Positions 8,214-16,739 of a DNA stretch of 35,744 nt are shown here, in pieces. How positions within the stretch are numbered: the stretch's first letter is position 1; the number at the start of each line of letters is the position of its first letter. The stretch comes from Micromonospora sp. CPCC 205371 (GTDB lineage: Bacteria > Actinomycetota > Actinomycetes > Mycobacteriales > Micromonosporaceae), in contig NZ_JAIBNX010000079.1 in NCBI RefSeq assembly GCF_026130045.1, positions 1-35,744 of the forward strand. The letters are read 5' to 3'. The notes under the pieces were generated by a model. That model was not told the DNA's origin and did not search any database. It saw only the letters and a list, made by a program, of their open reading frames with translations. Made by a program: the position numbers and the translations under genes.

Positions 8214-9353
8214 GTGAGATGTGGCCACCGCCGTGGCGCGGGCTGGCGTGAGGCGGTGTGCGGCGTCCTGCTGACGGTCATGGTGGCGGCGTGCGACACC
8301 ACGGAGACGACGGCACGGACCGACGAGTCTCTCGCCACGCTCACCGCCGTCGCGCACTCGGATCGCCCCGAGGTGTTGCCGCCCCTAGCGGTACGGGTCG
8401 CGTTCAGCCCCGACGGGCGGCTGCTGGCCACCTCAGGCGACGCCGTGCGGCTGTGGGACGTCACCACCCGCCGTCAAACGGTGGCCGAATTCGGCGGCAG
8501 GGCGCACCTGATCGCGTTCGTCTCGAACGACACGCTGGTTACGGTGACCGCCGACACCGTGGCGACCAAGCCCGACACCGTACGCGTCTGGGACACCACC
8601 ACCGGCGCGCAGCGGCGTACCCTGCCGGACGCGAGCTACTCGCCGCGGTTCCGCCACACCGCGCGTTACACGGCCGCCGCGGTGAGCCCGGATTCCCGGA
8701 TGCTCGCGCTGGCCGGGTACGGGCAGGTGCTGCTGTGGGATCTGGCCACCGGCGAGTTGGTTGGCGATCCCATGGGCAACGGTCACGTCGGCCCCAGCCT
8801 GAAGACCCTGGCGTTCAGCCCGGACGGACGGTTGCTGGCCACCGGCGACCGGGACGGGACGGTGCGGCTGTGGGACATCGGCAGCCGGAAGCCGTACGTC
8901 TCGGACATGCCCTGTCGTGGAATCCTGGGCGGGCAGCAAGGACTCAGGCCCGAAGGGTGGATCTTCGGGATCGAGGCGCTGGCGTTCAGCCCGGACGGGC
9001 GCACCCTGGCCGCCGCGTGCGAGACGACCGACGTGTACGGAGTGCAACCAGAACGCCGGGACGGCGCCGTCCAGGCGTGGGATGTAACCGGCCGGACACC
9101 GGCCGTCCGGTGGGTCACCGGCAGCCGTGACAGGGTCAACGTGGTGTCGTTCGCCCCGGACGGTCGCACCCTCGCCACCGGCGGCGCCGACATGCGGGTG
9201 CGATGGTGGGATGCGGCGTCCGGAAACGCGGTCGGCCAACCGCTGGCCGGCCACGAGGTCGGCATCAGCGACCTCGCCTACCACCCGACGCAACCACTGG
9301 TGGCGACCGGCAGTTGGGACGGCACGGCGAGGCTGTGGCCTGTTTCGGGTTGA
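8214..9353 (+). CDS. WD40 beta-propeller lipoprotein
   Basis: Predicted exported lipoprotein, 379 aa. From the GTG at 8214 the protein has a basic n-region, a hydrophobic stretch and a lipobox VMVAAC near residue 30, then a short Thr-rich spacer. Residues 50-379 are WD40 repeats: clear units read FSPDGRLLATSGD...RLWDV, VSPDSRMLALAGYG...LLWDL, FSPDGRLLATGDRDGTVRLWDI, FSPDGRTLAAAC...QAWDV, FAPDGRTLATGGADMRVRWWDA and YHPTQPLVATGSWDGTARLWPV. With one degenerate blade this suits a single six- or seven-bladed propeller. No kinase, caspase or helix-turn-helix domain is fused, unlike many actinomycete WD40 proteins. It would be a protein-interaction platform on the outer face of the membrane; partners are unknown. 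It is transcribed divergently from the Rho paralogue. Confidence 0.85.
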   Translation: MRCGHRRGAGWREAVCGVLLTVMVAACDTTETTARTDESLATLTAVAHSDRPEVLPPLAVRVAFSPDGRLLATSGDAVRLWDVTTRRQTVAEFGGRAHLIAFVSNDTLVTVTADTVATKPDTVRVWDTTTGAQRRTLPDASYSPRFRHTARYTAAAVSPDSRMLALAGYGQVLLWDLATGELVGDPMGNGHVGPSLKTLAFSPDGRLLATGDRDGTVRLWDIGSRKPYVSDMPCRGILGGQQGLRPEGWIFGIEALAFSPDGRTLAAACETTDVYGVQPERRDGAVQAWDVTGRTPAVRWVTGSRDRVNVVSFAPDGRTLATGGADMRVRWWDAASGNAVGQPLAGHEVGISDLAYHPTQPLVATGSWDGTARLWPVSG

Positions 9354-9398
9354 GCCCTCGGCGCCGGACGCGACTGGCCGTCCATTCGAGACGGTCGA

Positions 9399-9764
9399 CT
9401 ACGCCTCGGTCCGAGCGAACGTCGGATCGTCGATGAGAAACCGCCAGCTGCCGTCGGGTTGGCGGCGGGCCACTTCGCCACTGTTTCCCGAAACCGCGCC
9501 ACCGTTCGCGGTGAACGTGGCCGACATCAGCGCGTAGTCGCCGTGGACGATCACCTTGCGGGTGCCGCCGTCGAGGTGGTCGACCGCGTCGACGAGTCCG
9601 GTCAGCATGGCGCGCAGGGCGGCATCGCCCTCCAGCCGGCTGCCGTCCAGGCCCAGCGTCAGCGAGTCCGGTTCGTAGAGAGCCATCAACGCGTCGACGT
9701 CCTTGGTGTTGACGCCCTTCATGAACAGCTCGTGCAGGTCTTGTGGGCGGCGTGCGTAGGTCAT
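9399..9764 (-). CDS. NTF2-like / SnoaL-type small protein
   Basis: A 121-aa cytoplasmic protein with the NTF2-like (SgcJ/EcaC, DUF4440) pattern: an N-terminal helix (LHELFMKGVNTKDVDALMALYEPDS), a short strand with GSRLEGDAALRAML, and a curved sheet ending HGDYALMSATFTANGGAV and GSWRFLIDDPTF. Such proteins act as small-molecule isomerases or hydrolases, ligand-binding proteins or toxin immunity proteins; nothing here selects among these. It starts with ATG and appears leaderless (TACCGT 7 nt upstream). It diverges from the LuxR-type regulator gene 65 nt away and shares a 14-bp palindrome with it, so it is a likely target of that regulator. Confidence 0.82.
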   Translation of the reverse strand: MTYARRPQDLHELFMKGVNTKDVDALMALYEPDSLTLGLDGSRLEGDAALRAMLTGLVDAVDHLDGGTRKVIVHGDYALMSATFTANGGAVSGNSGEVARRQPDGSWRFLIDDPTFARTEA

Positions 9765-9829
9765 GGCGGTGACGGTAGGCCGCCAGGCGAGGGCGCGAGT
9801 ACCCCACAGGTGGGGGATAGCCTGGGCGG
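9765..9829. promoter_or_regulatory. Compact divergent promoter with palindromic operator
   Basis: A 65-nt gap between two divergent genes. Minus-strand -10 TACCGT (9772-9777) ends 7 nt before the NTF2-like ATG; plus-strand -10 TAGCCT (9818-9823) ends 6 nt before the regulator's GTG. Between them lies the perfect inverted repeat CCCCAC-AG-GTGGGG (9802-9815). Both -35 regions would fall near 9795-9800, so one bound protein could affect both promoters. The operator role is inferred. Confidence 0.5.
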
Positions 9830-10855
9830 GTGAAGGCCGCCATCCGGAATCGGGTCCGCGACAAGATCGAGCGGATCGCCGAGTCCGCGTCCGACGTGGC
9901 CGGCCTGCTTCGCGGCGCGGCGACGGCGGCGCGGCAGGCGGTGCCGGTGGAGGGTTGGTGCGGGTTCACGCTCGACCCGGTCACCGCGCTCAAGACGGCG
10001 GGCGTGCACGAGGCGGGACTGTCGCCCGCTCTGCTCGGGCGGCTTGTCGATCTGGAGTATCGCCACGGCGACGCCAACCTGTTCGCGGATCTGGCACGCA
10101 GCCGCCGCCCGGCGGCGGTACTGGCCGAGCCCGGATCGAGCGTGCGGTTCCAGGAGGTGCTGCGGCCCAGCGGGTACGCGCATGAGCTGCGCCTGGTCCT
10201 GCTGGAGCAGAACAGGGTCTGGGGAGGGTTCGTCTTCCTCCGCGAGCGGGGATCACCGCCCTTCACCGCCGCGGACGCCCAGTTCCTGGCGACACTCAGC
10301 CGCCGGCTCGCCCGAGGCGTGCGCCGGAGCCTCCTGGCGTCCCAGCTCGGCGGCGGTTCCCTGCCGGACCACCCGGGCCTGCTGTTTCTCGACGAGCACT
10401 ACCGGATCGCGTCGATGACCCCGGGCACCGAGACGTTGCTGGCCAACGTCGTCGACGACGGCCCTTCACCGGCGGCCCTGCCGCCCGCCGTCTGCGCGGG
10501 GGGCGCCCAGGCCCCGGGGGCGGGTGGCTCGGCGCCCGCGCCCGCCCACCGGCCCACCCGCGCCGGTCGGTGGGCGACCATCCACGGCTGGCGGCTCGAC
10601 GGCCCGGCGCGCATCGCCCTCGCGATCGAACGCAGCCGCCCCGACGTGACCGCCAGGCTCGTGCTGGACTGCTATGGCCTGTCCGCGCGGGAGCGCCAGA
10701 TCGCCGAGCTGCTCGTCGCCGGCCACGCGACCGCGCAGGTGGCCACCAGCCTGTTCCTGTCGCCACACACGGTCCGCGACCACCTGAAGGCCATCTTCGC
10801 CAAGGCTGGGGTACGCAGCCGGCACGAACTCGTGGCCAAGCTGGTCAACCTGTAA
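9830..10855 (+). CDS. LuxR-family transcriptional regulator
   Basis: A 341-aa one-component regulator with GTG start. Residues 1-175 form a GAF-like sensor region: an early helix (IERIAESASDVAGLLRGAATAARQAVP) and a mixed alpha/beta segment ending in LRLVLLEQNRVWGGFVFLRERG and FTAADAQFLATLSRRLARGVRRSL. Residues 190-275 resemble a second small sensor or hinge. A LuxR helix-turn-helix occupies about residues 280-341: LSARERQIAELLVAGHATAQVATSLFLSPHTVRDHLKAIFAKAGVRSRHEL. There is no receiver Asp, so it is not a classical response regulator. The hinge is an odd G/C-run patch (10488-10545) encoding Gly/Ala/Pro-rich sequence. The gene is divergent from an NTF2-like gene with a shared palindrome, which suggests auto- and neighbour regulation. 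Confidence 0.85.
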   Translation: MKAAIRNRVRDKIERIAESASDVAGLLRGAATAARQAVPVEGWCGFTLDPVTALKTAGVHEAGLSPALLGRLVDLEYRHGDANLFADLARSRRPAAVLAEPGSSVRFQEVLRPSGYAHELRLVLLEQNRVWGGFVFLRERGSPPFTAADAQFLATLSRRLARGVRRSLLASQLGGGSLPDHPGLLFLDEHYRIASMTPGTETLLANVVDDGPSPAALPPAVCAGGAQAPGAGGSAPAPAHRPTRAGRWATIHGWRLDGPARIALAIERSRPDVTARLVLDCYGLSARERQIAELLVAGHATAQVATSLFLSPHTVRDHLKAIFAKAGVRSRHELVAKLVNL

Positions 10856-10874
10856 GACGCGCCAGCGGGCGTGA

Positions 10875-12644
10875 TCACGATGGGGTCGCGGCGAGGAACT
10901 GGGTCGCGGCCAGCTCGGCGTAGAGGGCGTCGGCCGAGACGAGCTGCGCGTGGGTGCCGATCGCGCGCACCTGGCCGGCGTCCATCACGACGATGCGGTC
11001 GGCCATGGTCACAGTGGACAGCCGGTGCGCGACGACCAGCACGGTCGTGGTGTGTGCGATGTCGGCGACGGTGTCGCGCAGCGCCGCCTCGTTGACCGCG
11101 TCGAGCTGCGAGGTCGCCTCGTCGAGCAGCAGCAGCCGGGGGCGCCGCAGCAGCGCGCGGGCGATCGCCACCCGCTGCCGCTCGCCGCCGGAGAGCTTGG
11201 TGCCGCGGTGACCGACCTGGGTGTCGAGGCCTTCCGGCAGCCGCGCCACGAGGCGGTCGAGCCGGGCGGTGCGCAGCACCTCGACGAGTTCGTCTTCGCT
11301 GCCTGCCAGCGTGCCCAGCAGCAGGTTCTCCCGCAGCGTGCCGGAGAGTACCGGCGCGTCCTGCTCGACGTACCCGATGGCGGCCCGCAGCCCCGCGATC
11401 GGCCAGTCGCGTACGTCGACCCCGTCGACCAGTACCTCGCCGCTGTCGGGTTCGTAGAACCGCTCGATGAGCGAGAAGAGGGTGGTCTTGCCGGCGCCGG
11501 ACGGCCCCACGAAGGCGGTCATGCCGCCCGCCGGGATGTGGAAGCTCACGCCGTGATGTACCTCGGGCAGCTCGGCCCGGTACCGGAACCGCACGTCGAC
11601 GAACGTGACCGTCGCTGGGGCGGCGCCGGCGGCGGGAGGCTCGGCCGGCGGGCTGGACGGCTCGACCGGCATGCCGTGCGCCTGCTGGATGCGGGCCACC
11701 GCCGCGGCGCCGACCTGGTACTGCGTGACCGCCGAGACGAGCTGGTTGACCGGGGCCATCAGGTAGAAGACGTACAGCAGGAACGCGATGAGCGTGCCGA
11801 TGTCGATCGTGCCGGCGGCCACCCGCGCGCCGCCCGTGCCGAGTACTGCCAGGAACGCCACCTGCGCGGCGAGCCCGGCGGTGTTGCCCGCCACCGCGCC
11901 CCACTTGGCCGCGCGTACGCTGGCCTGCCACGCCTGGCTAGCGGCCTGGTACGCGCGGCGCTGCTCGTGTTCCTCGGCACCGGACGCCTTGACGGTGCGG
12001 AATGCCCCGAACATCCGCTCCAACGCGGCGCCGATTACACCGATCGACTCCTGGGCCCGGCGGGACGCCCGGTTGATGCGGGGCACGACCAGACCGATCA
12101 CGACTCCCGCGGCGACCAGCGCGCCGAGGGTCACACCAAGCAACACCAGGTCGAGCAGTGCCATCATCACGACCGTGGCCACCAGCGTGATCAGGCTGGT
12201 GGCCCCGCCGACGAGGGAGTTCGTGGTCACCTCGCGCAGCAGCGTGGTGTCGGCGGTGACGCGCGACATCAGGTCGCCCGGCTCGCTGCTCTCCACCACA
12301 CCGAGGCGCAGCCGCAGCAGCCTCGCCACCAGCCCGCGCCGGGCGGTGAGCACCACCGACTCGGCGGTGCGCCGCAGCACGTACGTGCCAAGCGCGCCGA
12401 TCGCCGCGTTGGCCACCATCAGTACGGTCATCAGCGCCAGAACCGCGCCAACCGGGCGGTCGGCGGTCAGGTCGTCGATCAGCTCGCGTACCACCAGCGG
12501 CAGGGCCAGCCCGGTCGCTCCGGTCACCAGGCTGAGCAGGCCGCCACCCACCAGGGCCAGGACATGCGGGCGGATGAACGAGAGCATCACCCGCCAAGGC
12601 GGCACGTCGGGGCGTACAGGGGCGTCCAGAGCCACGGCGTCCAC
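10875..12644 (-). CDS. ABC exporter, fused membrane and ATPase domains
   Basis: A 589-aa half-transporter of the type IV (MsbA/LmrA-like) exporter fold. Six transmembrane helices occupy residues 20-310 (for example [23 protein letters not shown] and [22 protein letters not shown]), with the [27 protein letters not shown] coupling helix. The nucleotide-binding domain runs from about residue 340: Walker [13 protein letters not shown]-loop [14 protein letters not shown], signature [16 protein letters not shown], Walker [13 protein letters not shown] and H-loop VVAHRLST. It would act as a homodimer, or with a partner elsewhere, to export lipids, peptides or drugs; no partner gene is adjacent. The GTG at 12644 appears leaderless (TACCGT 7 nt upstream). 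It converges on the LuxR gene with a gap of only 19 nt. Confidence 0.93.
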   Translation of the reverse strand: MDAVALDAPVRPDVPPWRVMLSFIRPHVLALVGGGLLSLVTGATGLALPLVVRELIDDLTADRPVGAVLALMTVLMVANAAIGALGTYVLRRTAESVVLTARRGLVARLLRLRLGVVESSEPGDLMSRVTADTTLLREVTTNSLVGGATSLITLVATVVMMALLDLVLLGVTLGALVAAGVVIGLVVPRINRASRRAQESIGVIGAALERMFGAFRTVKASGAEEHEQRRAYQAASQAWQASVRAAKWGAVAGNTAGLAAQVAFLAVLGTGGARVAAGTIDIGTLIAFLLYVFYLMAPVNQLVSAVTQYQVGAAAVARIQQAHGMPVEPSSPPAEPPAAGAAPATVTFVDVRFRYRAELPEVHHGVSFHIPAGGMTAFVGPSGAGKTTLFSLIERFYEPDSGEVLVDGVDVRDWPIAGLRAAIGYVEQDAPVLSGTLRENLLLGTLAGSEDELVEVLRTARLDRLVARLPEGLDTQVGHRGTKLSGGERQRVAIARALLRRPRLLLLDEATSQLDAVNEAALRDTVADIAHTTTVLVVAHRLSTVTMADRIVVMDAGQVRAIGTHAQLVSADALYAELAATQFLAATPS

Positions 12645-12651
12645 CGGCTAC

Positions 12652-12657
12652 ACGGTA
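12652..12657 (-). promoter_or_regulatory. Leaderless -10 element for the ABC exporter gene
   Basis: TACCGT on the minus strand ends 7 nt before the GTG at 12644, with no Shine-Dalgarno. It lies in the 30-nt gap after the PhoX-like gene, so the exporter is probably transcribed independently. Confidence 0.5.
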
Positions 12658-12674
12658 CTGCGTACGCGCGATCG

Positions 12675-14129
12675 CTAGCCCAGGTACTTCTCCCACGGCC
12701 CGGTGATGGCGAGGGTGAGGCCGGGGTCCTGCATGTTGACGAAAAGCACCTTGCCGTCGGCGGTGAAGGTCGGGCCGCAGAACTCCGAGTCGTTGAGCTG
12801 GTTGCGGGCGATGGCGTACGTCGGGCCGCCCGGGATCGCGCTGAGCACGTGGGAAGCGCCTGCGCCGTCCTCGGCGAGCACGAGGCTTCCCCACGGGGTG
12901 ACGGTCACGTTGTCGGGGCCGTCGAAGGTCAGGTCGGTGTACTTGGCCGGCGCGCCCTCCTCCGACGTGGCCTGGTGGGGGAAGTAGGTGACCAGCTGGA
13001 TGGTCTGGGCGCGGTAGTCGTAGAACCAGACCATGCCGTCGTGCGGAGCGGCGTCCGCCGGGAGCTCACCCTCGTCCCACGCGTAGGAGTTGACGACATA
13101 CACGCCTTCGTCGGTGCCCCATACGCCCTCGAACTTCCGTCCGCGGGTGACCTGGCCCTCGGTGAACTGCTCGCGCACGGGCGTGGTCTTCGCGTCGCGC
13201 TCGGGCACCTCGATCCACCGCACGGGGAAGGGGCGGCCGAGCTGTGCGGAGGTCAGGTAGGCGACGTCGGGCAGCACCGAACCGTCGTCCATGACGATCT
13301 GCATCGCGGCGAGCACGCCCGCGTCCGGGGCGAGGCGGGTCAGAACGCCGGGCCCCAGCTTGACGCCACGGGGTGCGGTCCACCGGTAGAAGAGGCCGTT
13401 GGGCTCGTCGGCGTCCTCGGACAGGTAGATCTTCGTGCGGTCCTTGTCGATCGCCAGGGCCTCGTGGGCGTAGCGGCCCAGGCACCTGATCGGTCGCGGG
13501 TCGGCGCTGCCGTCGCCCCAGACCTCGAAGACGTAGCCGTGGTCCCTCTGGAAGACACCGGACCGGTCGCCCTCCTCCCATTCGTCTCCGGCGCGGTCCT
13601 CGGTCTCCTCGCAGGTGAGCCACGTCCCCCACGGGGTCGGCCCGCCGGCGCAGTTGCTGACGGTGCCGGAGATCGCGACGAACTCACCGAGGTTGCGGCC
13701 GGCGCGATCGGTCTTGATCACCGTGCAGCCGCCGGCGTCGACCGCGCCGGGGTCGTAGACGGTGCCCTTGACGTGCGGGACGCCGAACTCGGCGCCGGGG
13801 TCGATCTCGTGGTTCTGGATCAGGGTGTACCGGCCGCGCCCGGCGTCGTAGACGGCCATGCCGTCGTGCTCGGCCGGGGTCGGTCCCTGGCCCCTGTCGA
13901 GTTGCGTGACGCCGGTCCGGGTGACGACCCCGTAGCTGAAGCCCTCAGGTAGCGCCAGGATTCCATCGGGGTCGTCGACGAGCGGCGGGAACGGCTTGTG
14001 ACCGGCCACGCCCGCCGGGCCGGGCCGGCTCGGGTGGGCCTGGGCCAACGACGGGAAGCCACCGGCGACGGCAAGGCCAACGCCAGCGGCCGCGCCGCCG
14101 GCAAGGAAGTTACGACGAGAGGCAGGCAC
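12675..14129 (-). CDS. PhoX-like phosphatase (DUF839), Tat-exported
   Basis: A 484-aa exported protein. The GTG start at 14129 has AGGAG 8 nt upstream. The N-terminus carries a twin-arginine signal SRRNFLAGG followed by an Ala/Gly hydrophobic stretch and an AQA cleavage-like site near residue 31. The mature part matches the PhoX / DUF839 beta-propeller family: LPEGFSYGVVTRTG near the start, IQNHE (metal-ligand Glu), GTVSNCAGGPTPWGTWLTCEE around residue 165, GYVFEVWG, and RCLGRYAHEALAID. Family enzymes are Ca/Fe-dependent alkaline phosphatases that release phosphate from organic esters outside the cell, using the NHE and TCEE residues. It has no visible pho-box. It could equally be a non-phosphatase DUF839 protein, since family annotations are loose. 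Confidence 0.88.
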   Translation of the reverse strand: MPASRRNFLAGGAAAGVGLAVAGGFPSLAQAHPSRPGPAGVAGHKPFPPLVDDPDGILALPEGFSYGVVTRTGVTQLDRGQGPTPAEHDGMAVYDAGRGRYTLIQNHEIDPGAEFGVPHVKGTVYDPGAVDAGGCTVIKTDRAGRNLGEFVAISGTVSNCAGGPTPWGTWLTCEETEDRAGDEWEEGDRSGVFQRDHGYVFEVWGDGSADPRPIRCLGRYAHEALAIDKDRTKIYLSEDADEPNGLFYRWTAPRGVKLGPGVLTRLAPDAGVLAAMQIVMDDGSVLPDVAYLTSAQLGRPFPVRWIEVPERDAKTTPVREQFTEGQVTRGRKFEGVWGTDEGVYVVNSYAWDEGELPADAAPHDGMVWFYDYRAQTIQLVTYFPHQATSEEGAPAKYTDLTFDGPDNVTVTPWGSLVLAEDGAGASHVLSAIPGGPTYAIARNQLNDSEFCGPTFTADGKVLFVNMQDPGLTLAITGPWEKYLG

Positions 14130-14221
14130 GGGTTGAGCTCCTGTTCAAGAGGTGCGACGAACTCGCAGCCAACTCCTGCGGACCGACTCGGACGCGCCGT
14201 TCATATGATCGGACGGTTACA

Positions 14222-15214
14222 TCAGGGGTAACTAATCGTGGCCTCGGACGCATCGTCGCTGATGGATCGCGTGGTGGGGAGGCGATCCCAGGCGCGGATA
14301 GCGGATCGCTTGAGGGGCGCGAAGCGGTGGCGCAGCGCCAGCCGCTCGTACCGCAGCCGGTGCGCCAGGGGCGGCGCCGGCGCGCCGGAGACCTCGTACC
14401 CGTGGTAGCGCAGCCGTGCCCCGAGGACCGCCTCGCACAGGCCGATCTCGTCAGGCGTGAGGTCGGCTCGCCACCGGCCGATCTGCTGGGTGTCGAGGGG
14501 CTGGCGGGTCCGCGCGTGCCAGCTCTTGTGCTCCGGAACGGCGATACTGGCGAGGCTGGCCGGCTCCAGCATCGCGGCGTCGTACCGGTGGCCGAGGAAC
14601 GCGCAGAGCGCACGCAGCTCCGGTTCCGGGTCGCTGACGATGTTCTCGTAGCGGATCTCGTGATACCCGCTCGGGCCGAGGACTCTGGCCGCCCAGCGCC
14701 CGTGGTCGATGGCCTGCGCCCAAGCGGAGACGCTATGGAAGATCCCGTGGTGGTGCCAGGGCATGTGCTTGAGCGAGGCGACGCAGTCGCGCCCGTCGCG
14801 GACGATGTGGACGATCTGGGCGTGTGGGAACAGCCGGGTGAGTATCGCGAGGTTGGTCACGTAGGACGGCCTCTTGTCACCCCAGCGTGGTTTGTCGAAT
14901 CGTCGCCCATACGCGCGGAACACCGTGGCCAGGGCGGTGCCCAGCGTGCCCGGCGCCGCCACGATCCGCTCGGTCACATCCTCTGGGTCTAGCTTGAGGT
15001 CGACGAACCGGGTTTCCGGGCGGGCGACGATCCAGCGTGCCAGCGCCCGGCGGCGCTGCGGGTCTCGCAGGTCGCCGAATGATCGGCGGTTCCAGTACGC
15101 CTCCAGGACGAAGCGGGTCTCGGGCGGGACGGCGATGCTCGGGTGGGCATGCAGCATGAGCTGCAGCACCGTCGTGCCTGACCGGGGGCAGCCGCAAACG
15201 AAGAGAGGCCGCAC
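14222..15214 (-). CDS. PAPS-dependent sulfotransferase family protein
   Basis: A 330-aa cytoplasmic sulfotransferase (Sulfotransfer_3 type) expected to move sulfate from 3'-phosphoadenylyl sulfate to a hydroxyl or amine. The 5'-phosphosulfate loop is CPRSGTT close to the N-terminus; the 3'-phosphate motif is IVHIVRDGRDCVASL near residue 135 (Arg and downstream Ser), followed by YENIVSDPEPELRALCAFLG and a C-terminal helical part. The GTG at 15214 puts the loop near residue 8, as usual in the family, and has GGAGGT upstream, though 12 nt away. A GTG at 15262 would add 16 residues. The gene is divergent from the leucine-rich-repeat lipoprotein gene. The acceptor is unknown; candidates include glycolipids, polysaccharides or a peptide. 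Confidence 0.88.
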   Translation of the reverse strand: MRPLFVCGCPRSGTTVLQLMLHAHPSIAVPPETRFVLEAYWNRRSFGDLRDPQRRRALARWIVARPETRFVDLKLDPEDVTERIVAAPGTLGTALATVFRAYGRRFDKPRWGDKRPSYVTNLAILTRLFPHAQIVHIVRDGRDCVASLKHMPWHHHGIFHSVSAWAQAIDHGRWAARVLGPSGYHEIRYENIVSDPEPELRALCAFLGHRYDAAMLEPASLASIAVPEHKSWHARTRQPLDTQQIGRWRADLTPDEIGLCEAVLGARLRYHGYEVSGAPAPPLAHRLRYERLALRHRFAPLKRSAIRAWDRLPTTRSISDDASEATISYP

Positions 15215-15311
15215 CCGATGGTGATTACCTCCGGGCAGTGCGCCAAACCTGTCCGCACCCACGGCGTCGAGTTTTTGTTATCGGCTGGCGAGCCGGCGGG
15301 TCTACTAGACG

Positions 15312-16706
15312 ATGAAGAAGGTAGCCGTCGCCCTGATCTGCGCCCTGTCCGTGACCGGATGCGGCAGGACCACCGCTGACCCGGCTGGTCCCGCAGACGG
15401 CGTCCCAGCCGTCACGGCGGGTCCGGCGGCGGGCCCCCCGCCGGCCCCCCGCGGGCCCCGGGGGGGCGCCCCCCCCGCCCCCCGGGCGCGGACCGCTTCA
15501 TACGATCCGGGGATCGACCCGGTCTTCGCTGCCGACCCGGTGCTGAGGAAGAACGAGACGTACGCCTACCGGCACACCGCACCCGGGGACCACGCGCTGG
15601 CGCCGGGCACCTTCACGCTCCGGTACAACGCGGCGGCGGCAAGCGGTTCGTCGCTGAAGGCCCGGTTGGAGCGGGAGCGCGACTCGCTCGCCCGATCCAC
15701 GGGCATCGCCATCTACCTCGACGGCGGGACAGCGCTCAACGGCGCGGACCTCGCGGCGATCCAGGCGTTGCATATCACCGGCGTCACCAAACCGACCCGC
15801 TTGTACATCTACAACCTGCGGTCGCTGCCCGGTGGGAAGGAGTGCACCCCAACCTCGGGGCTGGCCTGCGCCGGCCAGAAGGCGCGTGGCGGCCTGTCGC
15901 CGTACCTGTGGCACAACGGATGGTGGGATTCGTGGGTCAGGCACCTCGTCCTGGACGATCTGGAAGAGGTCAGGGCCGGCGCCTTCAGCAACGCGCCATT
16001 CGAGTCGGTCAGCCTCCGGGCGGCGCGCACCATCGGCACCATGGCGTTCGGTCACCGACCGTACGCGAAAATGGGCGTGCTCTACCTGCCCAGCGCGCGG
16101 CACATCGGCCGGGACGCGTTCCGCCGCAACCAGTACCTCACCAAGGTGAACCTGCCACGCGTGACGAAGATCGACGACTACGCCTTCGACGACACCTCGC
16201 GGCTGGAGTTCTTCAACGCGCCGCAACTGCTTTCGATCGGCCGGAACGCGCTCAACGACACCCACGCGCTGAAGGCCGTGAACCTGCCGAAGCTGGAGTA
16301 CATCGGCATCAACTGCTTCGACCTCAACGCTGGCATGAAGGTGTTGCGACTGCCGGGGCTGAAGGAGCTGGACAAGAACGGCCTCACCGGGTTCGGGGCC
16401 CTCAAGCTCATCTACGCTCCGTCGCTGACCACCGTCCGGCACGACGGGATCACCAACAACGCCAGGCTGGAGACGGTGTACGTACCCCAGGTGAAGACGC
16501 TCGGACCGCGCGCCTTCCGGAACAACCCCGACCTGCGCGCGGTCCGTTTCGGTCAGCGGCCGCCTACCCAGGAGGCCGACGTATTCGCCGGCACCGACCC
16601 CGCGAAGCTGACGATCTATTACACCGGCGACGCCGCGGCGTGGGCCGGCTTCACGCCAGCCGGCAACCCGACAGCCGAGATCAAGAGGGGTACCGCGGCC
16701 GGCTGA
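15312..16706 (+). CDS. BspA-like leucine-rich-repeat lipoprotein
   Basis: A 464-aa exported lipoprotein. The signal peptide MKKVAVALICALSVTGC ends in lipobox SVTGC (Cys 17). Residues 20-60 are a Pro/Ala/Gly linker coded by unusual G and C runs. Residues 80-220 show no family I recognise, with a Cys pair (KECTPTSGLACAG). Residues 220-440 are about nine LRR_5/BspA-type repeats of 22-24 aa with the pattern IGxxAFxxxxxLxxVxLPxL, for example HIGRDAFRRNQYLTKVNLP, KIDDYAFDDTSRLEFFNAP and SIGRNALNDTHALKAVNLP. BspA-like repeats are best known from adhesins of Bacteroidetes, Treponema and Trichomonas and are unusual in actinomycetes. It likely binds a protein or surface ligand outside the membrane. It may be co-regulated with the divergent sulfotransferase gene. 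Confidence 0.82.
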   Translation: MKKVAVALICALSVTGCGRTTADPAGPADGVPAVTAGPAAGPPPAPRGPRGGAPPAPRARTASYDPGIDPVFAADPVLRKNETYAYRHTAPGDHALAPGTFTLRYNAAAASGSSLKARLERERDSLARSTGIAIYLDGGTALNGADLAAIQALHITGVTKPTRLYIYNLRSLPGGKECTPTSGLACAGQKARGGLSPYLWHNGWWDSWVRHLVLDDLEEVRAGAFSNAPFESVSLRAARTIGTMAFGHRPYAKMGVLYLPSARHIGRDAFRRNQYLTKVNLPRVTKIDDYAFDDTSRLEFFNAPQLLSIGRNALNDTHALKAVNLPKLEYIGINCFDLNAGMKVLRLPGLKELDKNGLTGFGALKLIYAPSLTTVRHDGITNNARLETVYVPQVKTLGPRAFRNNPDLRAVRFGQRPPTQEADVFAGTDPAKLTIYYTGDAAAWAGFTPAGNPTAEIKRGTAAG

Positions 16707-16739
16707 CCGTGCCCGTCCGCATCGAAGAGAGTCGAGGGC

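Noticed and set aside
6796..9353. Phage-defence system built from Rho and WD40 proteins
   Set aside because: The WD40 protein is an exported lipoprotein, and no nuclease, protease or mobile-element marker is nearby; nothing in the sequence supports defence.
10950..13952. 1000-codon plus-strand open frame
   Set aside because: It lies antisense to the ABC exporter and PhoX-like genes, has low-information Gly/Val/Asp/His composition and crosses two gene borders; a GC artefact.
13998..15262. Natural-product cluster around the ABC exporter and sulfotransferase
   Set aside because: No synthase, peptide synthetase, precursor peptide or cyclase gene is present in the window.
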